A stretch of DNA of 42,164 nucleotides from JBPYFK01 sp051984675 (GTDB lineage Bacteria > Actinomycetota > Actinomycetes > Mycobacteriales > Pseudonocardiaceae). The position numbers and the translations under genes are program-made. How positions within the stretch are numbered: position 1 is the stretch's first letter; each line of letters starts with the position of its first letter. Positions 19,175 through 27,332 of the stretch are shown here, in pieces. The stretch lies in contig JBPYFK010000165.1 of the NCBI GenBank assembly GCA_051984675.1, positions 1 through 42,164 of the forward strand, read 5' to 3'. The notes below the pieces were generated by a model. That model was not told where the DNA came from. It saw only the letters and a list, made by a program, of their open reading frames with translations, and did not search any database.

Positions 19175-19603
19175 CTAACAGGAATTGGGGCGAGGCTGGC
19201 GAGCGCGACGACTACGGCGGCGAACAGGAAGCGACTCTGCGCCTGGTGGTGGTCTTATGGAACGCCCCCTGTATGCGGGGCGTGTCAAGTACGTGCACCG
19301 CACTACATACACCGTCCGTCTTCGGGGTGCCTCCAGCTCGGTCTGGGACGCGAGGCGCTGTAGCGCCGACCAGTAGCCAGCGGCCTCGCGGGAGGTCCGC
19401 TCGACCAGCACTGCGGTCACCTCGCGCATCGCGGTCACAGTGTCGGTCAGCGCGGCTCCGTAGGCGGGCCCCTCACGCGGGGCGGGCGCGCCGTGGCCGG
19501 CCTGCAACCCGGCGGCGCGGGCCTGATACAGCGCCTCGAGAGCGTGGGGCTCGGGTCGTGTCGTGGTCCATCGCCTTTCCGCGCGAGTGTTAAAACGTTC
19601 CAT
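19175..19603 (-). CDS. Hypothetical protein, coding-like only in its first two thirds
   Basis: A 142-residue minus-strand frame starts at ATG 19603, divergent from the rhamnose operon. Residues 1-90 (for example ALTDTVTAMREVTAVLVE) show good GC-rich third positions and a helical pattern. From about 19338 downward the codons change abruptly (TAT, GTA, TTG, ACA, GCA appear) and the translation becomes arginine-rich and structureless. I infer a truncated gene fused to non-coding sequence. No domain is recognised, and it is not an obvious regulator despite its position. A possible LacI-type operator overlaps its start codon. Confidence 0.4.
   Translation of the reverse strand: MERFNTRAERRWTTTRPEPHALEALYQARAAGLQAGHGAPAPREGPAYGAALTDTVTAMREVTAVLVERTSREAAGYWSALQRLASQTELEAPRRRTVYVVRCTYLTRPAYRGRSIRPPPGAESLPVRRRSRRARQPRPNSC
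19262..19283. terminator. Small hairpin, possible terminator
   Basis: ACGCCCC (19262-19268) and GGGGCGT (19277-19283) form a perfect 7-bp stem with an eight-base loop. It falls within the non-coding-like tail of the minus-strand hypothetical ORF. No T-tract follows on either strand. Confidence 0.3.
19590..19602. promoter_or_regulatory. Candidate LacI-type operator, distal site
   Basis: TTAAAACGTTCCA is a CG-centred imperfect palindrome of the LacI-family kind, whose idealised form would be TTGAAACGTTTCAA. It lies about 200 bases upstream of the rhamnose operon start and overlaps the start codon of the divergent small ORF. The assignment rests on symmetry and position only. Confidence 0.35.
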
Positions 19604-19720
19604 TTAGCCGTCTCGATGACCATCTCCATAGACCGCGAGCGCTCCGCGCTGGTCACCCTCTTCGACACATCTTTCAGAGGGGTTGTCCGCAGACGTCGGA
19701 CACCTTATGGTGGAGCGCAC

Positions 19721-19735
19721 TTTGAACGATTCAAA
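19721..19735. promoter_or_regulatory. Candidate operator, proximal to the rhamnose operon
   Basis: TTTGAACGATTCAAA has perfect 6-bp arms around a CGA centre. It lies 60 bases upstream of the transporter start, in an AT-rich dip, where a repressor would block transcription. Its half-site resembles the distal site at 19590-19602, suggesting one regulator binds both; the regulator gene is not in this window. Confidence 0.45.
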
Positions 19736-19795
19736 ACCTCCTGCGGCGGGATGTTCGCGGAGGCTGCGACATCGAAGTCGATGACAGGAGGATCC

Positions 19796-21103
19796 ATGGG
19801 GCTTCTCTCGGGCGCCGAGCGCACGACGGGGTGGCGGGCGACGATCGCCGTGGCCATGTCGAACTACATCGAGGCCGGTTCGATCATCGGCATCGCCACC
19901 AGCTTGAGCCTGTGGCAGGCGCGGTTCGGGCTGGGCGACTTGGCCGTCGGCCTGCTCGCCTCGTTGAGCGCCAACGCCTTCGGGGCCGCCGTCGGCGCGG
20001 CGATTGGTGGCCCGTTGTGCGATCGCTTCGGGCGGAAGTTCATCTACACCTACGACCTCCTGCTGTACATGCTCGGTGTCCTGCTGGTGGTGTTCGCGGT
20101 CTCCTACGGCATGCTGTTGACCGGGTTCGTGCTCACCGGTATCGCCGTCGGCGCCGGGGTGACCGCGTCGTGGACCTACATCGCGGAGGAGGCGCCCGCG
20201 CATCAGCGGGCCGCGCACGTCGGCACCGCGCAGCTGGCGTGGTCGATCGGGCCGATGATCGGCTACCTGTTGGCGGTCGTCGTCGCGCCGCTGGGGCTGC
20301 TGGGCAGCCGGTTGATCTTCGCGCACCTGTTCGTCGTCGCCGCGGTAACCTGGTGGGTCCGCCGCGGGCTGCCGGAGTCGCGGATCTGGCGCAGTCGCAA
20401 GGAATCCCCGGCGCAGCAGGTCTCGTTCGGCGCCAGCCTGCGCGGGCTGTTCGGCAAGAAGGCCAACCTGACCGCGCTGCTGCTGCTGTTCGGTGTCTAC
20501 GCGCTGTGGAACGCGGTGGCCGGGCAGGCCGGGATCTTCCAGCCTCGGGTCTACACCGCGGCCGGGTTCACCTCGGAGAGCCAGCAGTATCTGGTGCAGG
20601 TACTGCTGTGGGGTTGCACCAGCGCGGCGACCTACCTCGGGTTCATGTTGCTGGCCGACCGGGTGAGCCGCCGGTGGTTGTACTTCGCCGGAGCGGCGCT
20701 GGGCGTGGTCTCCTGGGCCGCGCTGATCTACGCGCCGGCCAGCACCGCCACCCTGCTGTTCTTCGCGATCGGCTGGGGCGTGTCCGCCGGGATCGGCGCG
20801 CAGGCCTTCTACGGGCTGTGGACGAGCGAGCTGTTCGCCACCCGCTACCGCGCCAGCGCGCAAGGAGTGCTGTTCCTGGCCGCTCGGGTGGTGGTCGGGC
20901 TGCTGAGCGTGGGCTTCCCGGCGCTGCTGACGCAGGTCGGGCTCAAGGGACTGGGGCTGCTGATCCTGGGGCTGCTGGTGGCGTCGCTGCTGGTCGGCAC
21001 GATCTGGACCCCGCGGACCCGCGGCAAGAGCCTCGAGCAGATCGAACGCGAACGCTACGGCACCCCCGAGGTGTCCGAGGCATCCAAGGCGGTGGTGGCC
21101 TGA
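19796..21103 (+). CDS. MFS sugar transporter, probable L-rhamnose importer
   Basis: The 435-residue major facilitator protein has 12 predicted membrane segments. The loop signature between TM2 and TM3 (GGPLCDRFGRKFIYTYDLLL, about residues 74-93) and ERYGTPE at the C-terminal end fit the sugar-porter subgroup. AGGAGG at 19786-19791 fixes the ATG at 19796. The gene is the first of a five-gene rhamnose operon and shares one base with rhaM (TGATG). Transport of L-rhamnose is inferred from context, as other transporter types fill this place in other bacteria. A cleavable signal is not needed or seen. Confidence 0.85.
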   Translation: MGLLSGAERTTGWRATIAVAMSNYIEAGSIIGIATSLSLWQARFGLGDLAVGLLASLSANAFGAAVGAAIGGPLCDRFGRKFIYTYDLLLYMLGVLLVVFAVSYGMLLTGFVLTGIAVGAGVTASWTYIAEEAPAHQRAAHVGTAQLAWSIGPMIGYLLAVVVAPLGLLGSRLIFAHLFVVAAVTWWVRRGLPESRIWRSRKESPAQQVSFGASLRGLFGKKANLTALLLLFGVYALWNAVAGQAGIFQPRVYTAAGFTSESQQYLVQVLLWGCTSAATYLGFMLLADRVSRRWLYFAGAALGVVSWAALIYAPASTATLLFFAIGWGVSAGIGAQAFYGLWTSELFATRYRASAQGVLFLAARVVVGLLSVGFPALLTQVGLKGLGLLILGLLVASLLVGTIWTPRTRGKSLEQIERERYGTPEVSEASKAVVA

Positions 21104-21459
21104 TGGCGCGCGTGTGTTTCCAGCTGCGCGTCGACCCCGAGCGGCTCGACGAGTACCGGCGCCGACACGCCGCGGTGTGGCCGGAGATGCTGCACGAGAT
21201 CGCGGCCGCCGGACGGCGCAACTATTCGCTGTTCCTGCGCCCGGACGGGTTGCTGATCGGCTACTACGAGACCGACTCCGTCGAGCGCGCCGACGCCCAC
21301 CTCGCCGAGTCGCGGATCGCCGCGCTCTGGGAGGAGTACATGGCCGAGCTGTTCGTCGGCCAGGACGGCCGCGCCGACCAGGACGCCACCGCGCTCGAAG
21401 AGGTCTTCCACCTCGAAGACCAGCTTGCCGCTGTCGACACCATGGAGGATCGCGCATGA
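21103..21459 (+). CDS. rhaM: L-rhamnose mutarotase
   Basis: The 118-residue protein interconverts the alpha and beta anomers of L-rhamnose for the isomerase. It has the RhaM ferredoxin-like fold sequence, with Y18 and H22 in EYRRRHAAVWPEM at exactly the positions of the catalytic residues in the family, then NYSLFLRPDGLLIGYYE and the C-terminal EEVFHLED. It is about 14 residues longer than the Escherichia coli enzyme. ATG 21103 overlaps the transporter stop by one base, and its own stop overlaps rhaI by four. Confidence 0.93.
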   Translation: MARVCFQLRVDPERLDEYRRRHAAVWPEMLHEIAAAGRRNYSLFLRPDGLLIGYYETDSVERADAHLAESRIAALWEEYMAELFVGQDGRADQDATALEEVFHLEDQLAAVDTMEDRA

Positions 21460-22631
21460 CCATCCCGCCGCGCTTCGCGCAGATCACCGACGTGCTGGCC
21501 CGCCAGGCGATCGAGCTGCCCAGCTGGGCGTTCGGCAACTCGGGGACCCGGTTCAAGGTGTTCGGCACGCCCGGCACGCCGCGCACCCCCGAGGAGAAGA
21601 TCGCCGACGCGGCCAAGGTGCACGAACTGACCGGGCTCGCCCCGACCGTGGCGCTGCACATCCCGTGGGACGACGTGGACGACTTCGCCACGCTGCGCAA
21701 GCGCGCCGAAGAATGGGGGATCAGCCTGGGCACGGTGAACTCGAACACGTTCCAGGACGAGACGTACAAGTTCGGCAGCCTCACCCATTCCGACGCGGCG
21801 GTGCGGCGCAAGGCGATCGAGCACCACTTCCGGTGTATCGACATCATGGACGAGATCGGTTCGAGGGATCTGAAGATCTGGCTGGCCGACGGCACGAACT
21901 ACCCGGGGCAGGACTCGCTGCGGGCGCGGCAGGACCGGCTCGCAGAGTCCCTGGCGGAGATCTACGGGCGGCTGGGTGAGCACCAGCGGCTCGTGCTGGA
22001 GTACAAGTTCTTCGAGCCGGCCTTCTACCACACCGACGTGCCCGATTGGGGCACTTCCTTCGCGCAGGTCAGCGCGCTGGGCGAGCGGGCGTTCACCTGC
22101 CTGGACACCGGGCACCACGCGCCGGGCACGAACATCGAGTTCATCGTCATGCAGCTGCTGCGGCTGGGGAAGCTGGGCTCGTTCGACTTCAACTCCCGGT
22201 TCTACGCCGACGATGACCTCATCGTCGGCGCGGCCGACCCGTTCCAACTGTTCCGGATCTTGCACGAGGTGGTGGCCGGCGGCGGGCTGGACGAGGGTTC
22301 GCCGGTGCGATTCATGCTCGACCAGTGTCACAACATCGAGGACAAGATCCCGGGACAGATCCGCTCGGTGCTCAACGTGCAGGAGATGACCGCCCGCGCG
22401 CTGCTGGTCGATCACGACGCGCTGGCGCGGAAACAAGCCGAGCACGACGTCCTCGGTGCCAACGAGGTCCTCATGGACGCCTTCCAGACCGATGTGCGGC
22501 CCGCGCTCGCCGAGTGGCGCGCCTCCTGCGGGCTGCCCGCCGACCCGATGCGCGCCTACACCGAATCCGGCCACCAGCAGCGCCTCGCCGCCGAGCGTGT
22601 CGGCGGGACGCAGGCCGGGTGGGGTGCCTGA
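21456..22631 (+). CDS. rhaI: L-rhamnose isomerase (RhaI type)
   Basis: The 391-residue enzyme converts L-rhamnose to L-rhamnulose and belongs to the RhaI family found in Pseudomonas stutzeri and actinobacteria, distinct from enterobacterial RhaA. It is a metal-dependent TIM barrel. Characteristic segments are VALHIPWDDVDDF (about 66-78), GTVNSNTFQD (about 92-101), KIWLADGTNYPGQ (metal/substrate region near 145), LVLEYKFFEPAFYHTDVPDW (about 180-200, with the metal-ligand glutamate), LDTGHHAPGTNIEF and FDFNSRFYADDDLI. The ATG overlaps the rhaM stop (ATGA), and the stop shares one base with the next start. Confidence 0.93.
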   Translation: MTIPPRFAQITDVLARQAIELPSWAFGNSGTRFKVFGTPGTPRTPEEKIADAAKVHELTGLAPTVALHIPWDDVDDFATLRKRAEEWGISLGTVNSNTFQDETYKFGSLTHSDAAVRRKAIEHHFRCIDIMDEIGSRDLKIWLADGTNYPGQDSLRARQDRLAESLAEIYGRLGEHQRLVLEYKFFEPAFYHTDVPDWGTSFAQVSALGERAFTCLDTGHHAPGTNIEFIVMQLLRLGKLGSFDFNSRFYADDDLIVGAADPFQLFRILHEVVAGGGLDEGSPVRFMLDQCHNIEDKIPGQIRSVLNVQEMTARALLVDHDALARKQAEHDVLGANEVLMDAFQTDVRPALAEWRASCGLPADPMRAYTESGHQQRLAAERVGGTQAGWGA

Positions 22632-24709
22632 TGACCAACCGAGCAGAAAAGGATTCTCCAGTGGCCACGGCGCATTCCGGCGACGTCAAGCGCGAGCTGA
22701 TCGCCCGCAGCAACCGGCTCGGCTGCGATCCGAAGAACACCAACTACGCCGGTGGAAACACCTCCGCGAAAGGCACCGACACCGACCCGGTTACCCACCA
22801 GCCAGTCGAGCTGCTGTGGGTCAAGGGCTCCGGCGGCGACCTGGGCACGCTGACCGAGGACGGGCTGGCGGTGCTGAGGCTGGACCGGCTGCGCGCACTG
22901 TCGGCTGTGTACCCGGGTGTGGCGCGCGAGGATGAGATGGTCGCCGCGTTCGACTACACCCTGCACGGCAAGGGCGGGGCAGCGCCCTCGATCGACACGG
23001 CGATGCACGGCCTGGTGGAGGCCGACCACGTCGACCACCTGCACCCGGACAGCGGCATCGCCATCGCCACCGCCGCCGACGGGCCGGAGCTGACCCGCAA
23101 GATCTTCGGCGAGAAGGTGGTGTGGGTGCCGTGGCGGCGGCCGGGCTGGCAGCTCGGTGAGGACATCGCCGCGATCCGGCGCGAGCACCCGGAGGCAATC
23201 GGCACGATCCTCGGCGGGCACGGCATCACCGCCTGGGGCGCGACCAGCCACGAGTGCGAACGCAACTCACTGTGGATCATCGATACCGCGGCGGAGTACA
23301 TCACGAACAAAGGCAAGCCGCAGCCGTTCGGCCCGGTCCTCGACGGCTACGAGGCGCTGCCCGAGGCGCAACGCCGCGCCAAGGCGGCCGCGTTGGCGCC
23401 GGTGATCCGCGGACTGGCCAGTACCGACAAGCGGCAGGTCGGGCACTTCACCGACTCCCCCGAGGTGCTGGAGTTCCTCTCCCGCACCGAGCACCCGAGG
23501 CTGGCCGCGCTCGGCACCAGCTGCCCGGACCACTTCCTGCGCACCAAGGTCAAGCCCCTGGTACTGGACCTGCCGGCGACCGCCTCGGTCGAGGACTGCG
23601 TGCAGCGCCTCACGCAACTGCACGAGAGCTATCGTGAGGACTACGCGGCCTACTACCACCGGCACGCCGATACCGATTCCCCCGCGATGCGCGGCGCGGA
23701 CCCGGCGATCGTGCTCATCCCCGGCGTCGGCATGTTCAGCTTCGGCGGCGACAAGCAGACCGCCCGCGTGGCCGGAGAGTTCTACGTCAACGCCATCAAC
23801 GTCATGCGCGGGGCGGAGGCACTGTCGACCTACTCGCCGATCGACGAGCGGGAGAAGTTCCGCATCGAGTATTGGGCACTAGAGGAAGCCAAGCTCCAGC
23901 GCCGGCCCGCCGCGAAGCCCTTGGCCACCAAGGTCGCGCTCGTCACGGGCGCGGCTTCCGGCATCGGCAAGGCTACCGCAGCGCGGCTGGCCGGCGAGGG
24001 CGCGAACGTCGTGCTGGTCGACCTTGACGCCGAGAGCGCGCGGCAGGCGGCGGCCGAGCTCGGCTCCACCGACGTGGCCGTCGGCGTCGGCGCTGATGTG
24101 ACCAGCGAGAACGCCATCGACGCCGCCGTGCGGGAGGCGGTGCTCGCCTTCGGTGGGCTGGACGTGGTCATCAACAACGCCGGGTTGTCGCTGTCCAAAC
24201 CGCTGCTGGAGACCACCGCCGCGGACTGGGACCTCCAACACGACGTGATGGCCAAGGGCTCGTTCTTGGTCAGCCGCGCGGGTGCGAAGGTGCTCATCGA
24301 CCAAGGGCTCGGTGGCGACATCGTCTACATCGTGTCGAAGAACGGCGTGTTCGCCGGGCCGAACAACATCGCCTACTCCGCCACCAAGGCCGACCAGGCC
24401 CACCAAGTACGGCTGCTGGCCGCCGAACTCGGCGAACACCAGATCCGCGTCAACGGCATCAACCCGGACGGGGTCGTGCGCGGCAGCGGAATCTTCGCCG
24501 GCGGCTGGGGGGCTCAGCGCGCGGAGGTCTACGGGGTCAAGGAGGAGGAGCTCGGCGCCTTCTACGCCCAACGAACGCTGCTCAAGCGGGAGGTGCTGCC
24601 CGAGCACGTCGCCAACGCGGTGTTCGCGCTGCTTGGCGGCGATCTCACGCACACCACGGGGTTGCACGTGCCGGTCGACGCCGGGGTGGCCGCGGCGTTC
24701 CTGCGCTGA
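22631..24709 (+). CDS. rhaEW: Bifunctional rhamnulose-1-phosphate aldolase / lactaldehyde dehydrogenase
   Basis: The 692-residue fusion has two parts. Residues about 15-425 are a class II aldolase/adducin-type domain with NTNYAGGNTSAKG near 38 and the zinc-binding DHVDHLHPDSG near 135; it would cleave L-rhamnulose 1-phosphate into dihydroxyacetone phosphate and L-lactaldehyde. Residues about 433-692 are a short-chain dehydrogenase with VTGAASGIG, NNAG, and the YSATK active-site tyrosine/lysine near 582; it would oxidise lactaldehyde to lactate with NAD. This is the RhaEW architecture known from Bacillus and Chloroflexus rhamnose clusters. The ATG shares one base with the rhaI stop. Confidence 0.92.
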   Translation: MTNRAEKDSPVATAHSGDVKRELIARSNRLGCDPKNTNYAGGNTSAKGTDTDPVTHQPVELLWVKGSGGDLGTLTEDGLAVLRLDRLRALSAVYPGVAREDEMVAAFDYTLHGKGGAAPSIDTAMHGLVEADHVDHLHPDSGIAIATAADGPELTRKIFGEKVVWVPWRRPGWQLGEDIAAIRREHPEAIGTILGGHGITAWGATSHECERNSLWIIDTAAEYITNKGKPQPFGPVLDGYEALPEAQRRAKAAALAPVIRGLASTDKRQVGHFTDSPEVLEFLSRTEHPRLAALGTSCPDHFLRTKVKPLVLDLPATASVEDCVQRLTQLHESYREDYAAYYHRHADTDSPAMRGADPAIVLIPGVGMFSFGGDKQTARVAGEFYVNAINVMRGAEALSTYSPIDEREKFRIEYWALEEAKLQRRPAAKPLATKVALVTGAASGIGKATAARLAGEGANVVLVDLDAESARQAAAELGSTDVAVGVGADVTSENAIDAAVREAVLAFGGLDVVINNAGLSLSKPLLETTAADWDLQHDVMAKGSFLVSRAGAKVLIDQGLGGDIVYIVSKNGVFAGPNNIAYSATKADQAHQVRLLAAELGEHQIRVNGINPDGVVRGSGIFAGGWGAQRAEVYGVKEEELGAFYAQRTLLKREVLPEHVANAVFALLGGDLTHTTGLHVPVDAGVAAAFLR

Positions 24710-24722
24710 ACGGAGGCCCGAG

Positions 24723-26138
24723 ATGAGCGAAGCAGTTGCCGCGGTCGACCTCGGTGCCACCAGCGGGCGCGTCGTGGTCGGCCGCGTCGGGCCCGAAGAA
24801 CTCCGGATGCGCACCGCGCATCGGTTCCCGAACCGGCCGGTGCGCACCCGCGACGGGCTGCACTGGAACATCCTCGAGCTGTACCGGGAAATGTGCGCCG
24901 GCCTCGGGCAGGCATGGCGCGAGGAGTCCGGGCTGGCGGGACTCGGCGTGGACACGTGGGCGGTCGACTACGCGCTGCTGCGCGGCGGGCGGGTCCTCGG
25001 CATGCCGCACCACTACCGCGACGAGCGCCGCGCCGAGGCGGTGGCGGACGTGCACGCGATCGTCGGCCCAGACGAGCTGTACAAGCTCAACGGGTTGCAA
25101 CATCTGCCCTTCACCACCACCTTCCAGCTGGCCGCAGACCGGCGGACCGGGTTCCTGGGGCTGGCCGACCGCCTGCTGCTGATCCCAGACCTGCTGGCCT
25201 TCTGGCTCACCGGCGAGCAAATCGCGGAACGCACGAACGCCTCCACGACCGGGCTGATCGACGTGCTCACCGGCGAGTGGTCACCGGTGCTGCAGCAGCG
25301 GCTGGGGCTAGCTCCCGATCTGTTCCCCCGGCTGGTCTCGCCCGGGGAGCCGATCGGTTCCGTGCTGCCAGAGGTAGCCGCGGAGCTGGGAGCGGACCGG
25401 CCGCTGCCGGTGACGGCGGTCGGTTCGCACGACACCGCCTCCGCGGTAGTCGCGGTGCCGGCGCGGGACGAGTCCTTCGCCTACATCTCCTGCGGCACCT
25501 GGTCGCTGGTGGGCGTGGAGACGGACCGGCCAGTGCTGTCCGAACAGGGACGGGCGGCGAACTTCACCAACGAGCGCGGGGTCGACGGGCGCATCCGCTA
25601 CCTGCACAACGTGATGGGGCTGTGGCTGCTCACCGAATCGGTGGCGCACTGGAACCGGACCGATCCCTCGGTGGACCTGGAGTCGCTGCTGGCCGAGGCA
25701 GCCGACGTGCCTTCCGGCCGGGTCGCGGTGTTCGACACCGATGACGACCGGTTCCTGGCGCCCGGGGACATGCCGGGACGGATCTCGGCGTGGTTGACTG
25801 AACACGACCTACCAGTTCCGAGCACTCGTGGCGAATTCGTGCGGTGCATCCTGGAGAGCCTGGCCGCGGCGTACGCTTGGTCGGTGGACCATGCCGAGCG
25901 GCTCACCGGCCGCTCGGTGTCCACAGTGCACATCGTGGGCGGCGGGTCGCAGAACTCACTGCTGTGCCGGCTCACCGCCGAACGCACCGGGCGGCCAGTC
26001 GTCGCCGGGCCCGTCGAAGCCACCGCGCTCGGCAACATCCTGGTGCAGGCCCGCGCCACCCGGCGCGTCGACGCAAGCCTCGAGGCGTTGCGGGATCTCG
26101 TGTGCCGAACCTGCGAATTGCGGACATACCGACCATGA
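24723..26138 (+). CDS. rhaB: L-rhamnulokinase
   Basis: The 471-residue FGGY-family carbohydrate kinase phosphorylates L-rhamnulose at O1 with ATP. The N-terminal nucleotide-binding fold begins AAVDLGATSGRVVVGRV, then GLGVDTWAVDYALL near 76-89 and the hinge YISCGTWSLVGVE near 255. The C-terminal domain has HIVGGGSQNSLLCRLTAERT near 403-422 and GPVEATALGNILVQ. CGGAGG lies just upstream of ATG 24723, 13 bases after rhaEW. It ends the operon. Confidence 0.93.
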   Translation: MSEAVAAVDLGATSGRVVVGRVGPEELRMRTAHRFPNRPVRTRDGLHWNILELYREMCAGLGQAWREESGLAGLGVDTWAVDYALLRGGRVLGMPHHYRDERRAEAVADVHAIVGPDELYKLNGLQHLPFTTTFQLAADRRTGFLGLADRLLLIPDLLAFWLTGEQIAERTNASTTGLIDVLTGEWSPVLQQRLGLAPDLFPRLVSPGEPIGSVLPEVAAELGADRPLPVTAVGSHDTASAVVAVPARDESFAYISCGTWSLVGVETDRPVLSEQGRAANFTNERGVDGRIRYLHNVMGLWLLTESVAHWNRTDPSVDLESLLAEAADVPSGRVAVFDTDDDRFLAPGDMPGRISAWLTEHDLPVPSTRGEFVRCILESLAAAYAWSVDHAERLTGRSVSTVHIVGGGSQNSLLCRLTAERTGRPVVAGPVEATALGNILVQARATRRVDASLEALRDLVCRTCELRTYRP

Positions 26139-26603
26139 ACCAGCGCCACCCCGAGTGCGCGCCGGGCGACGGCGCGGGGCGTGCGGGGGGAGCTGAGTTC
26201 CCCGGCGCGGGCTGGGTCAGGCGGGCTTTCCGGGGTGTGCAGCATGCCGGAGTGCCGTTCGGATCAAGTCATGGTTCTTTACTGTGTTATAGAAGGGACC
26301 TCTTCGATCGGCAGGTGTTTCATCAGCGGCTGATGTCCACGGACAGCAGTAATGCCAACGGGGAGAGGAGGCTACCTTTCCGCGCGGAGTACTGGTAACC
26401 CCGGATATCAGAACTTGCGGAATGGCTCGTCCGCGTGGCAGCACCGAGCGTGCAGCGCTGGTTTGTGGACACCAACCCCCGCCTTCGCCCGGCGAGCACG
26501 TCGGTCATTCGGGTCTCGGTGTCGGACGGCTTGGGCGGACAGGTCAGCTCAGGGCGCTTCCAGGCCCAAGCAAGCGGCAGCTCTGAACTGCATGGTCTCG
26601 CAG
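26139..26603. other. Intergenic region after the rhamnose operon
   Basis: These 465 bases lie between convergent rhaB and the TetR gene. A weak GGGGA/TCCCC inverted repeat occurs around 26187-26202, but it is too short to call a terminator. Open frames on both strands (for example minus 26217-26444) have compositionally odd translations and no recognised family. GC content dips around 26270-26400, which may mark old inserted DNA. Confidence 0.4.
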
Positions 26604-27203
26604 CTAGTTCTCGGACGTCTCGTCGAGCCCGAGTGCACGTGCGGCAAGCCGTTTCGCGTACTCGGCAGCCTGCGGGACCACACGTAGTGATTGCGTGACC
26701 GTGACGCCTTCGAGCAGGATCGCGAGTTCGTCGGCCACGCTCTCGGGGTCGGACAGGTCGGCGTCGCGGGCGAGCGATGCCAGGTAGTGGCGGACCCAGT
26801 TCTTGTGCTCTGCGATGACCCGTCTGGCCGGGTGGTCGGTGTCGGCGAGTTCGGCGTGTGCGTTGACGAATGCGCAACCGCGCGGGTGGTTGCGGCGCAT
26901 CCACTCGGCGAGCGCGTCGAAGGTCACGAGCAGCTTCTCTCGCGGGGTCGTCGCATGGTGCTCGACGTAACTACCTAACCACTCTCGCCAGTGCTGATCG
27001 CGGTCGCGGAGGTAGGCGACGATCAACTGGTCCTTGGAGCCGAACCTGTCGTAGAGGGTTTTCTTGGTCACGCCGGCGACTTCGGCGACTGCTTCGACGC
27101 CAATCGCGTTGATGCCCTGCTGGTAGAACAGCCCGCTGGCCGTGGCCAGGATGCGTTTCGCCGCCGGGGTCAACTCTCCGTCGGGTGTGCGTGGTCGTGG
27201 CAT
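26604..27203 (-). CDS. TetR-family regulator of the divergent oxidoreductase
   Basis: The 199-residue protein has a TetR DNA-binding domain at about residues 12-58 (AAKRILATASGLFYQQGINA then VAGVTKKTLYDRFGSKDQLI) and a C-terminal ligand domain with the HPRGCAFVNAHAEL segment often seen in regulators of oxidoreductase or drug-response genes. ATG 27201-27203 has GGAGG six bases upstream, while the frame remains open further with no homology. It is divergent from an MDR-family reductase gene, and a symmetric operator lies between them, so self-regulation and control of that gene are likely. The ligand is unknown; an electrophile or quinone would fit the neighbour. Confidence 0.88.
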   Translation of the reverse strand: MPRPRTPDGELTPAAKRILATASGLFYQQGINAIGVEAVAEVAGVTKKTLYDRFGSKDQLIVAYLRDRDQHWREWLGSYVEHHATTPREKLLVTFDALAEWMRRNHPRGCAFVNAHAELADTDHPARRVIAEHKNWVRHYLASLARDADLSDPESVADELAILLEGVTVTQSLRVVPQAAEYAKRLAARALGLDETSEN

Positions 27204-27265
27204 CCAGGACCTCCTTCCCGACACACAGGCTGACTGCCTGCGGGGGTTGACGTCGACCTCATTCA

Positions 27266-27287
27266 TTAACTATACCGGTATGTGTAA
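27266..27287. promoter_or_regulatory. Candidate TetR operator
   Basis: A 10-bp perfect palindrome ATACCGGTAT (27272-27281) is embedded in a longer dyad with TTA at 27266-27268 and TAA at 27285-27287, all on the same centre. It is 63 bases upstream of the TetR start and 46 bases upstream of the oxidoreductase start. The AT-rich flanks are likely promoter elements for both genes. Confidence 0.6.
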
Positions 27288-27332
27288 CGAACTCCAAGCG
27301 GCGACCTGGTCGCAGAGATGAGAAGAGGCGAG

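Noticed and set aside
19604..21895. A 763-codon open frame on the minus strand across the rhamnose transporter, rhaM and rhaI
   Set aside because: It is antisense to three clear genes with strong homology, and its translation is Arg/Gln/Pro-rich low-complexity sequence, the usual mirror of GC-rich third positions.
26185..26205. GGGGA/TCCCC inverted repeat after rhaB as a terminator
   Set aside because: The stem is only five base pairs in very GC-rich sequence, below what I would accept as a terminator.
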